A DNA stretch of 21,633 nucleotides from Candidatus Heimdallarchaeota archaeon LC_3 (GTDB lineage Archaea > Asgardarchaeota > Heimdallarchaeia > Hodarchaeales > LC-3), in contig MDVS01000040.1 of assembly GCA_001940645.1 (NCBI GenBank), positions 1 to 21,633 of the forward strand. The letters run 5' to 3'. Below the pieces are notes generated by a model. The model saw nothing but the letters and a program-made list of their open reading frames with translations. It ran no database searches and was not told the DNA's origin. Position numbers and translations under genes: made by a program. Below are positions 14,647 to 21,633 of the stretch, in pieces; position 1 is the stretch's first letter, and every line of letters starts with the position of its first letter.

Positions 14647-16245
14647 ATGTTTGATAAAATTTTGATTGCAAATAGAGGAGAAATATCTATCAGGATTTCA
14701 CAGGCAGCTCAAGAAATGGGTATTAAAACTGTTGCTGTATTTAGCGATCCTGATGAATTATCCCCTCATGTATTTGCAGCTAATGAGTCTTACTCTTTGG
14801 GAGGAGAAACACCTCAGGAGTCTTATTTGGACATTAATAAAATCATAAAAGCAGCTAAGGCAACAGGTGCTCACGCAATTCATCCAGGCTATGGTTTTCT
14901 TTCAGAAAGAGCAGATTTTGCTGAAAAATGCTGGAAAGAGAATATTGTTTTTATTGGACCACATCCAGAAGCTATTAAAAAGATGGGGGACAAAATCGAA
15001 GCAAAAAAAATAATGAAAAAGTGCGGTGTACCGGTTATTCCTGGTTATATTGGATCTATGAAGAATAAAAAAATATTAAGAACCAAAGCTGAAGACATAG
15101 GGTATCCGATAATAATAAAAGCAGCTGCTGGAGGGGGAGGAAAAGGGATGAGAATAGTTAAAAATTCTGAAGAGCTAATACCATTATTAGAGAGCGCAGC
15201 TCGTGAAGCAAAGAATGCTTTTGGAGATAATAGAGTATTTATCGAAAAATTTGTTAATTCTCCTAGGCACATTGAAATTCAGGTTCTTGGTGATAATTTT
15301 GAAAATATAATTCATCTTCATGAACGAGAATGCAGCATCCAAAGAAGATATCAGAAAATAGTTGAGGAAACTCCTAGCTTAGCAGTAAATGATGATTTGC
15401 GCACAAGAATGGGAGAAGCAGCAATAAAAGCCGCAAAAGCAGTTAATTATAATTCAGCGGGAACTGTTGAATTTATCCTTGATGATACTACAAAAGAATT
15501 CTACTTTTTAGAGATGAACACAAGATTACAGGTTGAACACCCAATTACGGAATTAGTTATGGGATGCGATATTGTTCAGTGGATGATCAAAATAGCTTCT
15601 GGTCTTCCATTGGTAGTAAAGCAATCTCAGGTAAAACAACGTGGACATGCGATTGAATGTAGAATTTATGCTGAAAATCCACATGATCTTGAATTTCGCC
15701 CATCGATAGGAAAAATAATAAAATATGAATTGAATTCAAGAATAGGAGTACGTAATGATACAGGAATTCAAACTGGATCAGAAATTTCGATAAACTATGA
15801 TCCTATGCTCTCCAAGCTAATAGTTTATTCTGAAACTAGAGAAGAAGCAATTCAAAAAATGAAATGGGCACTATCTAACTATGTTATATTGGGCGTGGAA
15901 ACAAATATTGAATTTTTAAATGATATATTTGCTCATGAAAGCTTTATTAATGGTAAGTATAACACAAATTTTATTCCTGAATACTTTAAAGGCTGGAGAT
16001 CAGCTAAAGTAAAAGAAGAAGTTCCAAAAGAGGTAATTATTGCAAATGCATTATATGACATGCTACAACCTCAATCGGTGACAGCATCAAGATTACTGTC
16101 TTTAAAAAATTCTGCGACGCAGATTGTGAATTCTTACAAAGAATACGTTGCCAGATGGGGAAGACAGAACTTAGAATCAACTTCAATAGTATTTGGTTTA
16201 AACCAACAAATCGATCTGAAATCAGAGGATAAAAAGAAAAAATAA
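14647..16245 (+). CDS. biotin carboxylase subunit of an acyl-CoA carboxylase (probable 3-methylcrotonyl-CoA carboxylase)
   Basis: A 532-residue biotin carboxylase that uses ATP and bicarbonate to carboxylate biotin on a separate carrier protein. Seen in order: N-terminal FDKILIANRGEIS, IHPGYGFLSE (78-87), the ATP-grasp glycine loop AAAGGGGKGMR (159-169), the bicarbonate/biotin segment RECSIQRRYQK (227-237) and EMNTRLQVEHPITE (289-302). The catalytic core ends near 450; about 80 further residues are lysine-rich and helical with no biotinyl or BT domain recognised, unlike the fused alpha subunits of typical methylcrotonyl- or propionyl-CoA carboxylases. The start is ATG 14647 (frame reaches TTG 14635). 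The carrier gene follows after 132 bp. Assignment to methylcrotonyl-CoA rests on the neighbouring liuB and liuC; it could also serve other carboxyltransferases elsewhere. Confidence 0.9.
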   Translation: MFDKILIANRGEISIRISQAAQEMGIKTVAVFSDPDELSPHVFAANESYSLGGETPQESYLDINKIIKAAKATGAHAIHPGYGFLSERADFAEKCWKENIVFIGPHPEAIKKMGDKIEAKKIMKKCGVPVIPGYIGSMKNKKILRTKAEDIGYPIIIKAAAGGGGKGMRIVKNSEELIPLLESAAREAKNAFGDNRVFIEKFVNSPRHIEIQVLGDNFENIIHLHERECSIQRRYQKIVEETPSLAVNDDLRTRMGEAAIKAAKAVNYNSAGTVEFILDDTTKEFYFLEMNTRLQVEHPITELVMGCDIVQWMIKIASGLPLVVKQSQVKQRGHAIECRIYAENPHDLEFRPSIGKIIKYELNSRIGVRNDTGIQTGSEISINYDPMLSKLIVYSETREEAIQKMKWALSNYVILGVETNIEFLNDIFAHESFINGKYNTNFIPEYFKGWRSAKVKEEVPKEVIIANALYDMLQPQSVTASRLLSLKNSATQIVNSYKEYVARWGRQNLESTSIVFGLNQQIDLKSEDKKKK

Positions 16246-16377
16246 TAAAGGATCCTTTTAAAATTAGGTCTTTCACTGAAATAAAAATAATTCATTAATT
16301 ATTATTTCCTTAAAACATCTAAAAAACAGACCTTAACATAATCCAACTATCATAATTTTTCTCAACTGGTGGAAATT

Positions 16378-16884
16378 ATGTCAAAAAATATTGATGACGG
16401 ATCCAAGAAAAGAAAAGTCAATATAAGAAAGAAGAAGGATGGATTTGTTGTTACTATTGACGGTTTTCCCTATTTAATTGAACAAGGACAAATTCTTCCT
16501 GACGGAAGATTAGAATTTTTAATAGAAAATAAAAAACATCGTGTGACCGTAGCAAGAGAGGGGGAGAAGAGTTATGTCCTTTTTGAAGGTCAAACTTATA
16601 AACTGGTTGAGTCAGAAGACGAGTTTGCTAATATAGATAGTCTAAGGGATGATTCCTTGAATGCTCCAATGCCAGGAAGAATAACAAAAATATTAGTAAA
16701 AGTTGGAGATTTTGTAAAACCAAAGGAGCGTCTCCTAGTTTTGGAAGCAATGAAAATGGAAAACGTAGTTTCTTCTCCTTTTGCAGGAACCGTGACCAAA
16801 ATCTTTTTTAAAGTAAATGAACAGGTAAAAGAAGGAGAACCACTAATTATAATCAATCCAATTGATAAAATAGGAAAGAAATGA
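16378..16884 (+). CDS. biotin carboxyl carrier protein (biotinyl domain)
   Basis: A 168-residue carrier. The C-terminal ~75 residues are a classic biotinyl domain: APMPGRITKILVKVGDFV, then EAMKMEN (123-129) with Lys126 as the biotinylation site, and SPFAGTV with VKEGEPLI. The N-terminal ~80 residues (two beta stretches, FVVTIDGFPYLI and YVLFEGQTYKL) resemble the region preceding the biotinyl domain in separate archaeal/bacterial propionyl-CoA carboxylase carriers. The start is ATG 16378 because GGTGG lies just before it; the frame also reaches GTG 16369. It would shuttle carboxybiotin between the upstream biotin carboxylase and the convergent LiuB carboxyltransferase, whose downstream partner liuC ends only 3 bp away. 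A biotin protein ligase is not in the window. Confidence 0.92.
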   Translation: MSKNIDDGSKKRKVNIRKKKDGFVVTIDGFPYLIEQGQILPDGRLEFLIENKKHRVTVAREGEKSYVLFEGQTYKLVESEDEFANIDSLRDDSLNAPMPGRITKILVKVGDFVKPKERLLVLEAMKMENVVSSPFAGTVTKIFFKVNEQVKEGEPLIIINPIDKIGKK

Positions 16885-16887
16885 ATT

Positions 16888-17691
16888 TTAATTGATCTTT
16901 TTTATCCAATTTGCTTGACGTTTGGAAAAAAAAGCTTCGATTCCTTCCTGACCTTCTTCTGATTTTCGTAATTCAGCAATTATTTTAATAGTATAATCTG
17001 CAAATTCTTCATAATTAGAATTCGCACTATTCTTTATTAATAATTTACCAGCTTTAATAGCATTTGGTCCACTTGTGAGTAATTCTTCAACAATGTTTTC
17101 AACTTTTTGATCCAAATCATCTTTTGGAACAACATAATTTATTAAATTAATTGATTTAGCTGTTTCTGCTGTAAATCTTGAACCAGTTAGAAAATACTCT
17201 CTCGCCGCACTTATACCAATCTTAGGTATTACAAATTGGCTAATGATAGCAGGAATTATACCCAATTTAACTTCACTAAACCCGAATTTAGCGTTATCAG
17301 GCGAAATAGCAATATCACATGCTGAAACGAGCCCGATTCCTCCTCCAATTGCCGTACCATTAATTTTTCCCACAATTGGTTTTGATAGATTATTCCAAAT
17401 TTCAAACATTTCTGACATTATTTTAGCGTCATCAATATTTTCTTCAATTGTGAATTCACTACTTTTTTTCATATAGTTTAGATCTGCTCCGGCACAAAAT
17501 GATCTGCCTTCTCCAGTTAAAACAATCACCCTTAAATCAGAATCACCAATTATTTTTCCACATATTATCAATTCTTCTATGAGTTTTTCATTGAATGCAT
17601 TATGTACTTCTGGACGATTTAAAGAGACATAAATAACATTTCTTGTATCAATTATTACTTTTAATGTTGAAAACTTAGGAAATTCCGTCAT
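16888..17691 (-). CDS. liuC: methylglutaconyl-CoA hydratase (crotonase family)
   Basis: A 267-residue crotonase-fold enzyme. The acyl-CoA oxyanion motifs are SFCAGADLNYMK (64-75) and NGTAIGGGIGLVSACD (111-126); the general acid/base glutamate is Glu140 in FGFSEVKLGIIPAII. The combination CAGADLNxMK, a glycine where many hydratases have their first glutamate, and the SEV-LG-PA-IS block is the pattern of bacterial LiuC/AtuE enzymes that hydrate 3-methylglutaconyl-CoA to HMG-CoA. The start is ATG 17691, 13 bp after the liuB stop with GGAGTG as Shine-Dalgarno; longer frame to 17748 overlaps liuB. Tight linkage to liuB makes the leucine-pathway assignment firm. A less specific enoyl-CoA hydratase is the alternative. 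Confidence 0.85.
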   Translation of the reverse strand: MTEFPKFSTLKVIIDTRNVIYVSLNRPEVHNAFNEKLIEELIICGKIIGDSDLRVIVLTGEGRSFCAGADLNYMKKSSEFTIEENIDDAKIMSEMFEIWNNLSKPIVGKINGTAIGGGIGLVSACDIAISPDNAKFGFSEVKLGIIPAIISQFVIPKIGISAAREYFLTGSRFTAETAKSINLINYVVPKDDLDQKVENIVEELLTSGPNAIKAGKLLIKNSANSNYEEFADYTIKIIAELRKSEEGQEGIEAFFSKRQANWIKKIN

Positions 17692-17704
17692 AAAGAAAAC
17701 ACTC

Positions 17705-19321
17705 CTACATTCGAAATACACCAAATTTTGTCTTTTCTTCTGGGGCATTAAGAGTTGTATGTAGTGCTAAACCCAATACCGTTCTTGTATCTGGTGGATA
17801 AATAATTCCGTCATCCCAAAGTCGGGCTGTAGAATAAAAAGGTTTCCCTTCTTCTTCATATTTTTCTAAGATAGGTTTTTTGATTTTTTTAATGTCTTCT
17901 GGAGACATTTCTTTTCCTTCTCGTTGTAATTGGTCTATTTTAACTTGTGCTAATACATCAGCAGCTTGTTGTCCTCCCATTACACTAATTCTAGCATTTG
18001 GCCATATAAAAAGGAATCGAGGATCATAAGCTCTTCCACACATTCCATAATTTCCAGCTCCAAAACTTCCTCCCATAATCACAGTAAGTTTAGGTACTTT
18101 TGAGTTAGAAACTGCCATTACCATTTTAGCTCCATCCTTTGCAATACCACCAGCCTCGTAGGATTTTCCAATCATAAATCCAGTTATATTTTGAAGAAAA
18201 ATTAAAGGTAATCTTCTCTCATTACAAAGTTCTATAAAATGTGTTCCTTTTAGAGCTGATTGACTAAATAGTACACCGCTATTTGCCAGTATACCTACGG
18301 GTATACCCATTATCCGAGCAAAGCCTGTTATTAACGTTGATCCATATCTTGGTTTAAAAGAATGGAATCTTGAACCATCGACAATTCTTGCAATAATCTT
18401 CATTGTATCCCATGATTGTCTTAAATCCTGAGAAATAATTCCTAAAATTTCTTCCGGATTAAATTTTGGTTCTTCTGGCTCTCTAATGCCCTCTCCAAAC
18501 TCAATTTTTGGACGTCTATTTAAATTTTCTACAATATTCCTTATAATTTGAATAGAATGTTCATCATTTTCAGCAAAGTAATCAGCAACACCCGAACTTT
18601 TTGTATGAACATCAGCTCCTCCTAATTCCTCTGGCGTTACAATTTCACCAGTTGCAGCTCTAACTAAAGGAGGACCACCTAAGAAAATTGTTCCAGTTCC
18701 TTTTACAATAACCGTTTCATCAGACATAGCAGGAACATAAGCTCCACCTGCTGTGCAAGAACCCATTACTGCACTTATTTGTGGAATCCCTTTACTCGAC
18801 ATCATAGCTTGGTTGAAAAATATTCTTCCAAAATGATCTTTATCAGGAAATACACGATCTTGTAATGGAAGAAAAGCTCCTCCAGAATCTACCAAATAAA
18901 TACATGGGAGATGATTCTGTTCAGCTATTGTTTGTGCTCTTAAATGTTTCTTAACTGTTAAAGGTAAATAGGAACCACCTTTTACAGTCGCATCATTCGC
19001 AATAATCATCACTTCTCTATCATGTATGAGCCCGATACCAGTGATTATTCCAGCAGCTGGTATCCATTCTTTTCCATATAATTTATAAGCCGCTAAAGGT
19101 GATAACTCAAGAAACGGTGATTGTTCATCTAATAAAGACTCGATACGTTCACGTACAAACATTTTCCCTTTTGAATTGTGACGTTCTAGTTGTTTTTGAC
19201 CCCCACCTAATTGGATTTTCTCATAAATTTCTAAATATTCTTTAAATAATTTTAAATTGGCTGAATAATTTTTCATATATGAATCAGAATTATTATCGAT
19301 AGTTCCGTCGATTATTTCCAT
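17705..19321 (-). CDS. liuB: 3-methylcrotonyl-CoA carboxylase carboxyltransferase (beta) subunit
   Basis: A full-length, 538-residue carboxyltransferase that moves CO2 from carboxybiotin to gamma-carbon of 3-methylcrotonyl-CoA. The family text is very clear: [94 protein letters not shown] and [11 protein letters not shown] in the N-half, then [43 protein letters not shown] and [15 protein letters not shown] in the C-half, ending GVFRM. These blocks separate methylcrotonyl-CoA (LiuB/MCCB) from propionyl-CoA subunits. GAGG precedes the ATG at 19321. The gene is 28 bp downstream of a membrane protein gene and 13 bp upstream of liuC. With the split biotin carboxylase and carrier it forms the complete enzyme. 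Confidence 0.93.
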   Translation of the reverse strand: MEIIDGTIDNNSDSYMKNYSANLKLFKEYLEIYEKIQLGGGQKQLERHNSKGKMFVRERIESLLDEQSPFLELSPLAAYKLYGKEWIPAAGIITGIGLIHDREVMIIANDATVKGGSYLPLTVKKHLRAQTIAEQNHLPCIYLVDSGGAFLPLQDRVFPDKDHFGRIFFNQAMMSSKGIPQISAVMGSCTAGGAYVPAMSDETVIVKGTGTIFLGGPPLVRAATGEIVTPEELGGADVHTKSSGVADYFAENDEHSIQIIRNIVENLNRRPKIEFGEGIREPEEPKFNPEEILGIISQDLRQSWDTMKIIARIVDGSRFHSFKPRYGSTLITGFARIMGIPVGILANSGVLFSQSALKGTHFIELCNERRLPLIFLQNITGFMIGKSYEAGGIAKDGAKMVMAVSNSKVPKLTVIMGGSFGAGNYGMCGRAYDPRFLFIWPNARISVMGGQQAADVLAQVKIDQLQREGKEMSPEDIKKIKKPILEKYEEEGKPFYSTARLWDDGIIYPPDTRTVLGLALHTTLNAPEEKTKFGVFRM

Positions 19322-19349
19322 AATTCATGCCTCAAAAATTTTGAACAAG

Positions 19350-20393
19350 TCATTTTGAATTGTTATCTAATTTAATATTAAGATTATCAAGTTTTTTATT
19401 ATAATTATTGATAGCCAATTTTTTCTTGTAATATAGGCCCCAAGTCAACGCAGGATAAGCTGGATAAAGAAAAAGAGTAGAAATTATTATTATCTCCATT
19501 ATTTGAGTCATCCAAGCTCCTGTTGGAATTAAAAAACTTCCATTAGTTAAAAAGTTAAAAAATAAAACAGGAAAGAATAATAAAATTGAACCACCTAGAA
19601 GAAACATTATTAATGTAATTGGAAATGCAAGATAAAGAACGGCTCCTTCATACCAATATTTCTTTATATTATTCATTTTAATCATAAAACTTCCTTCATA
19701 ATCTTTCCAGTCTTCATAGAGGACAATTAAAGCCAACTGAAAAAAAAAGCTAGTCAAAATTACTGTTAGAAGAAAAACTACAATCAAAATCAAGATTAAA
19801 GAAATACTTGGATCTAATAAAGAACCAAATGAATCACTTATACTTCTCAATAGTCCAGAACCTTGAACAGGCAGTATAAAACTGTAGAAAAAAATAGTAA
19901 TCAAGTAAGACGATAATAAACATATAACTCCAAGTAAAAAACCATCATATTTTGGAAGCTGAATTTTCCTAAATTGTTCCCACCATGGTGAATTATTAGA
20001 AGGTTCGAAGTGGATTCCAAGAATAAAAAAACAAATTTGGAAGATAGAAACCAAAAATCCACCCATTATCCATTGTTCAATCCCAATATTAGCTGGAAGT
20101 GGAAAATCAAGTATTGGAGCCCAGTTCAACATGTATATAAGATAGCCGAAAGCTTTTGGATCGGGATTTACAAATGAAAGCACAGTTTTTAAACCAAAAA
20201 AGTTGAAATCTAAAGAAAAAAATTGATTTACAAGTTCTAGTCCAATAACAATTATTGAGCTAATGAAAAAAATTAGAATTAACAATGATAGAGTAATTGT
20301 TCCCCCTTTACTGAAAATCTCCCAGATTTTAGGAGAATCTTTGTTTATTTCAATATTGCTTTCAAACTCTTGATCACTGTTAATACTACTCAT
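19350..20393 (-). CDS. polytopic membrane protein, unknown function
   Basis: A 347-residue membrane protein with about six hydrophobic segments near residues 32-55, 108-128, 153-175, 198-232, 253-285 and 300-322. The first ~28 residues are polar and acidic; the C-terminal ~25 residues are an asparagine/lysine-rich tail. The fourth-fifth region, with VLYEDWKDYEGSF and KKYWYEGAVLYLAFP, may be a conserved core. No family recognised. GGAAG lies before the ATG. Its start is two bases after the gtrA-like stop and it ends 28 bp before liuB, so it is embedded in one minus-strand transcript. A transport function for leucine-derived acids could be imagined but nothing in the sequence shows it. Confidence 0.65.
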   Translation of the reverse strand: MSSINSDQEFESNIEINKDSPKIWEIFSKGGTITLSLLILIFFISSIIVIGLELVNQFFSLDFNFFGLKTVLSFVNPDPKAFGYLIYMLNWAPILDFPLPANIGIEQWIMGGFLVSIFQICFFILGIHFEPSNNSPWWEQFRKIQLPKYDGFLLGVICLLSSYLITIFFYSFILPVQGSGLLRSISDSFGSLLDPSISLILILIVVFLLTVILTSFFFQLALIVLYEDWKDYEGSFMIKMNNIKKYWYEGAVLYLAFPITLIMFLLGGSILLFFPVLFFNFLTNGSFLIPTGAWMTQIMEIIIISTLFLYPAYPALTWGLYYKKKLAINNYNKKLDNLNIKLDNNSK

Positions 20394-20395
20394 GA

Positions 20396-20848
20396 TTAAC
20401 TTCCAGAAATGTCATTAGGTAAAATTTTTGTAAACACGAAATTTTTGTCGAATATAAATTTTAATGTATAACCTATTATTAGACCGATTAATCCACCAAG
20501 TAAATAATATTCTTCTCCAAATAGTACTAGAAAAGTTGTTTCTGTCCCCCAAAAAATAATTGTTGTAAAGACTGCAAACGAAAAATACTTTATAATTTCT
20601 GTTGTAGTTTCAGCCATAGTTGTAATGGTGTTGAATATGATATATTTATCAACAAAAAACTTGAATATAAATCCTATAATTGTTCCAAAACCGAGTGCTA
20701 TAATAAACCAAATGGGAAATGACAAAAAAATCACAAAAGCTAATTCTGGATTAAATTCTTTTAAAGTAAATTCAACTAAATTTTGCGTTATTAAATTAAT
20801 AACTATAGCGATAACAGCGAATATCATGTACAAGGAATATCTATTCAT
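20396..20848 (-). CDS. GtrA-like four-helix membrane protein
   Basis: A 150-residue protein with four predicted transmembrane helices (about 7-27, 38-64, 82-108, 115-135). The second and fourth helices end in matching boxes, GFIFKFFVDKYIIF and GYTLKFIFDKNFVF, an internal duplication that corresponds to the F-x-x-x-R/K-x-(W/F)-V-F ends of helices 2 and 4 in the GtrA family. GtrA-like proteins are thought to assist translocation of polyprenyl-linked sugars across the membrane. The family call rests on this duplicated pattern. The downstream membrane gene starts two bases after its stop, giving translational coupling. No glycosyltransferase is adjacent, so the substrate is open. Confidence 0.65.
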   Translation of the reverse strand: MNRYSLYMIFAVIAIVINLITQNLVEFTLKEFNPELAFVIFLSFPIWFIIALGFGTIIGFIFKFFVDKYIIFNTITTMAETTTEIIKYFSFAVFTTIIFWGTETTFLVLFGEEYYLLGGLIGLIIGYTLKFIFDKNFVFTKILPNDISGS

Positions 20849-20904
20849 GGGTAAAATACCAAGCAGAATATAGCTAAGCGATTTGTTCAGATATGATATT
20901 AAGA

Positions 20905-21222
20905 TTAAAAATTAATTGATAATTTTTTAAGGTATTCAATTAACTTATCCAAAATTACTTTTTCGTCCTTACTAATGTAATTATCTTTTTTTGCCGTATT
21001 TTCTGCTTCATTAATAATTTTGTTATATAAATTCAAAAGAATGTTCATTTCATCTTTTGTTAAAGTATTATCTTCAAGAGCTTCGTTAACTGCATTTTCG
21101 TATTGTCTAACATTTCTAGCAATTGTATCAACTAAAATTCTTTCTTCTTTGGTTATTTTTCCATCTAACAAAACTAAATCAAGTAATTGCTTCAAAAAAT
21201 CAATAGGATTAGGAGAAATCAT
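20905..21222 (-). CDS. TerB/EF-hand-like three-repeat helical protein
   Basis: A 105-residue helical, acidic protein built from three copies of a ~30-residue unit: LLDGKITKEERILVDTI (18-34), LEDNTLTKDEMNILLNL (49-65) and KKDNYISKDEKVILDKL (78-94). Each has D-[GN]-x-[IL]-[TS]-K-[DE]-E between two helices. The first copy reads like the TerB/DjlA-type DG-x-I-x-x-E signature, and all resemble minimal EF-hand loops that could bind a divalent metal. No signal peptide. It is the first gene of the minus-strand series that continues with gtrA-like, membrane protein, liuB and liuC, 56 bp upstream of the gtrA-like gene. The function is unknown; tellurite-resistance naming should not be taken literally. 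Confidence 0.55.
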   Translation of the reverse strand: MISPNPIDFLKQLLDLVLLDGKITKEERILVDTIARNVRQYENAVNEALEDNTLTKDEMNILLNLYNKIINEAENTAKKDNYISKDEKVILDKLIEYLKKLSINF

Positions 21223-21584
21223 ATAAAATCAATCTTCAAAATAATGTTAGGAATCAAAATATGAATTATGTTTTACATATCAATAATTAATATGATTATA
21301 ATAATGAGTTAAGAAATTTATTTTAATTTCATGTTAGCAAATAGTTTAAATTCTCTTCTAGTATAAAATATAATAGTCCATTTAAGCTTTAATGTGATAA
21401 TATCTTAAAATATATTCAGGATATTAAATAATATTAGTAAATATTTCTAGTAATGAATTTCTGCTTAAAAATTTCTAATTATATTGAAGTATCTATTAGA
21501 ATTGTCTTGACAAAATTTAAAACTATAAAAAAAACTCTATGAATAATTTCATGATAAGGGTTCTTTTGTAAAGAAATAAAAAAT
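21223..21584. other. AT-rich intergenic DNA without recognised genes
   Basis: No open frame of convincing coding character is seen on either strand. The sequence is very A/T-rich with scattered TATA-like strings, and it must contain the promoter of the minus-strand series beginning at 21222. Confidence 0.5.
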
Positions 21585-21633
21585 ATGAAAAAAATGGTTA
21601 TTACATCACATAAGAAAAGGTTACAAAGTCTTA
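21585..21633 (+). CDS. possible gene start cut by the window edge
   Basis: ATG at 21585 opens a frame that runs unbroken to the last base. It encodes 16 residues, MKKMVITSHKKRLQSL, a basic N-terminus. No Shine-Dalgarno is visible and the fragment is too short to judge; ATG at 21594 is an alternative start. Confidence 0.25.
   Translation, partial: MKKMVITSHKKRLQSL

Noticed and set aside
16266..16335. AGGTCTTT and AGACCTTA before the biotin carrier gene, resembling halves of the 1270-1290 palindrome
   Set aside because: Only 8-base matches, in the reverse order and 54 bases apart; expected by chance in a window of this size.
1..21633. CRISPR array, tRNA, rRNA, insertion sequence or replication origin
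   Set aside because: No regularly spaced repeats, no GC-rich cloverleaf-like segments, no transposase motifs and no clustered origin repeats seen by eye; a covariance-model tRNA scan would settle the RNA point.

Overview
The window looks like chromosomal DNA from a low-GC archaeon, most likely an Asgard (Heimdallarchaeia-like) lineage. Archaea-restricted families are present: an Era-like GTPase with DUF2073 and a zinc-ribbon partner (the OapABC/ArvABC set) and a PAC2 protein. There is also a eukaryote-style Ras/Rab-like small GTPase. Start sites often carry a GGTGA or GAGG Shine-Dalgarno, and several genes are preceded by AT-rich TATA-like boxes. The lineage is an inference from gene content; no rRNA or other phylogenetic marker is present.

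Layout. 1-1.96 kb is an accessory-looking stretch, rich in GATC sites: an AbrB/SpoVT-type DNA-binding protein, two small membrane proteins, and the beheaded remnant of an AlbA_2 (Schlafen-type) ATP-binding protein followed by a perfect 21-bp palindrome. 2-5.8 kb holds an RHH/coiled-coil protein, a DUF302 protein and the arv region: arvA and arvB on the minus strand, preceded by two unrecognised genes (169 aa and a 49-aa gene), with arvC diverging from them. 6-8.2 kb has an AAA+ ATPase with a winged-helix partner, preceded by a frame-broken small coding remnant. 8.4-12 kb (plus strand) encodes a calcineurin-like phosphoesterase, the Rab-like GTPase, and a HAD phosphatase followed by an RmlD-like protein that has lost its YxxxK catalytic pair. 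12-14.3 kb (minus strand) encodes PAC2, a proline-rich linker protein and UbiX.

14.6-19.3 kb is the clearest metabolic unit: a split, biotin-dependent 3-methylcrotonyl-CoA carboxylase. Biotin carboxylase and biotin carrier are on the plus strand; the carboxyltransferase LiuB, followed by the hydratase LiuC, converges from the minus strand. Together they would convert 3-methylcrotonyl-CoA through 3-methylglutaconyl-CoA to HMG-CoA, as in leucine breakdown. The same minus-strand run is headed by a three-repeat TerB/EF-hand-like protein, a GtrA-like protein and a polytopic membrane protein (19.3-21.2 kb). The last 0.4 kb is AT-rich and non-coding apart from a possible gene start at the edge.

No rRNA, tRNA, CRISPR array, insertion sequence or replication origin was recognised.
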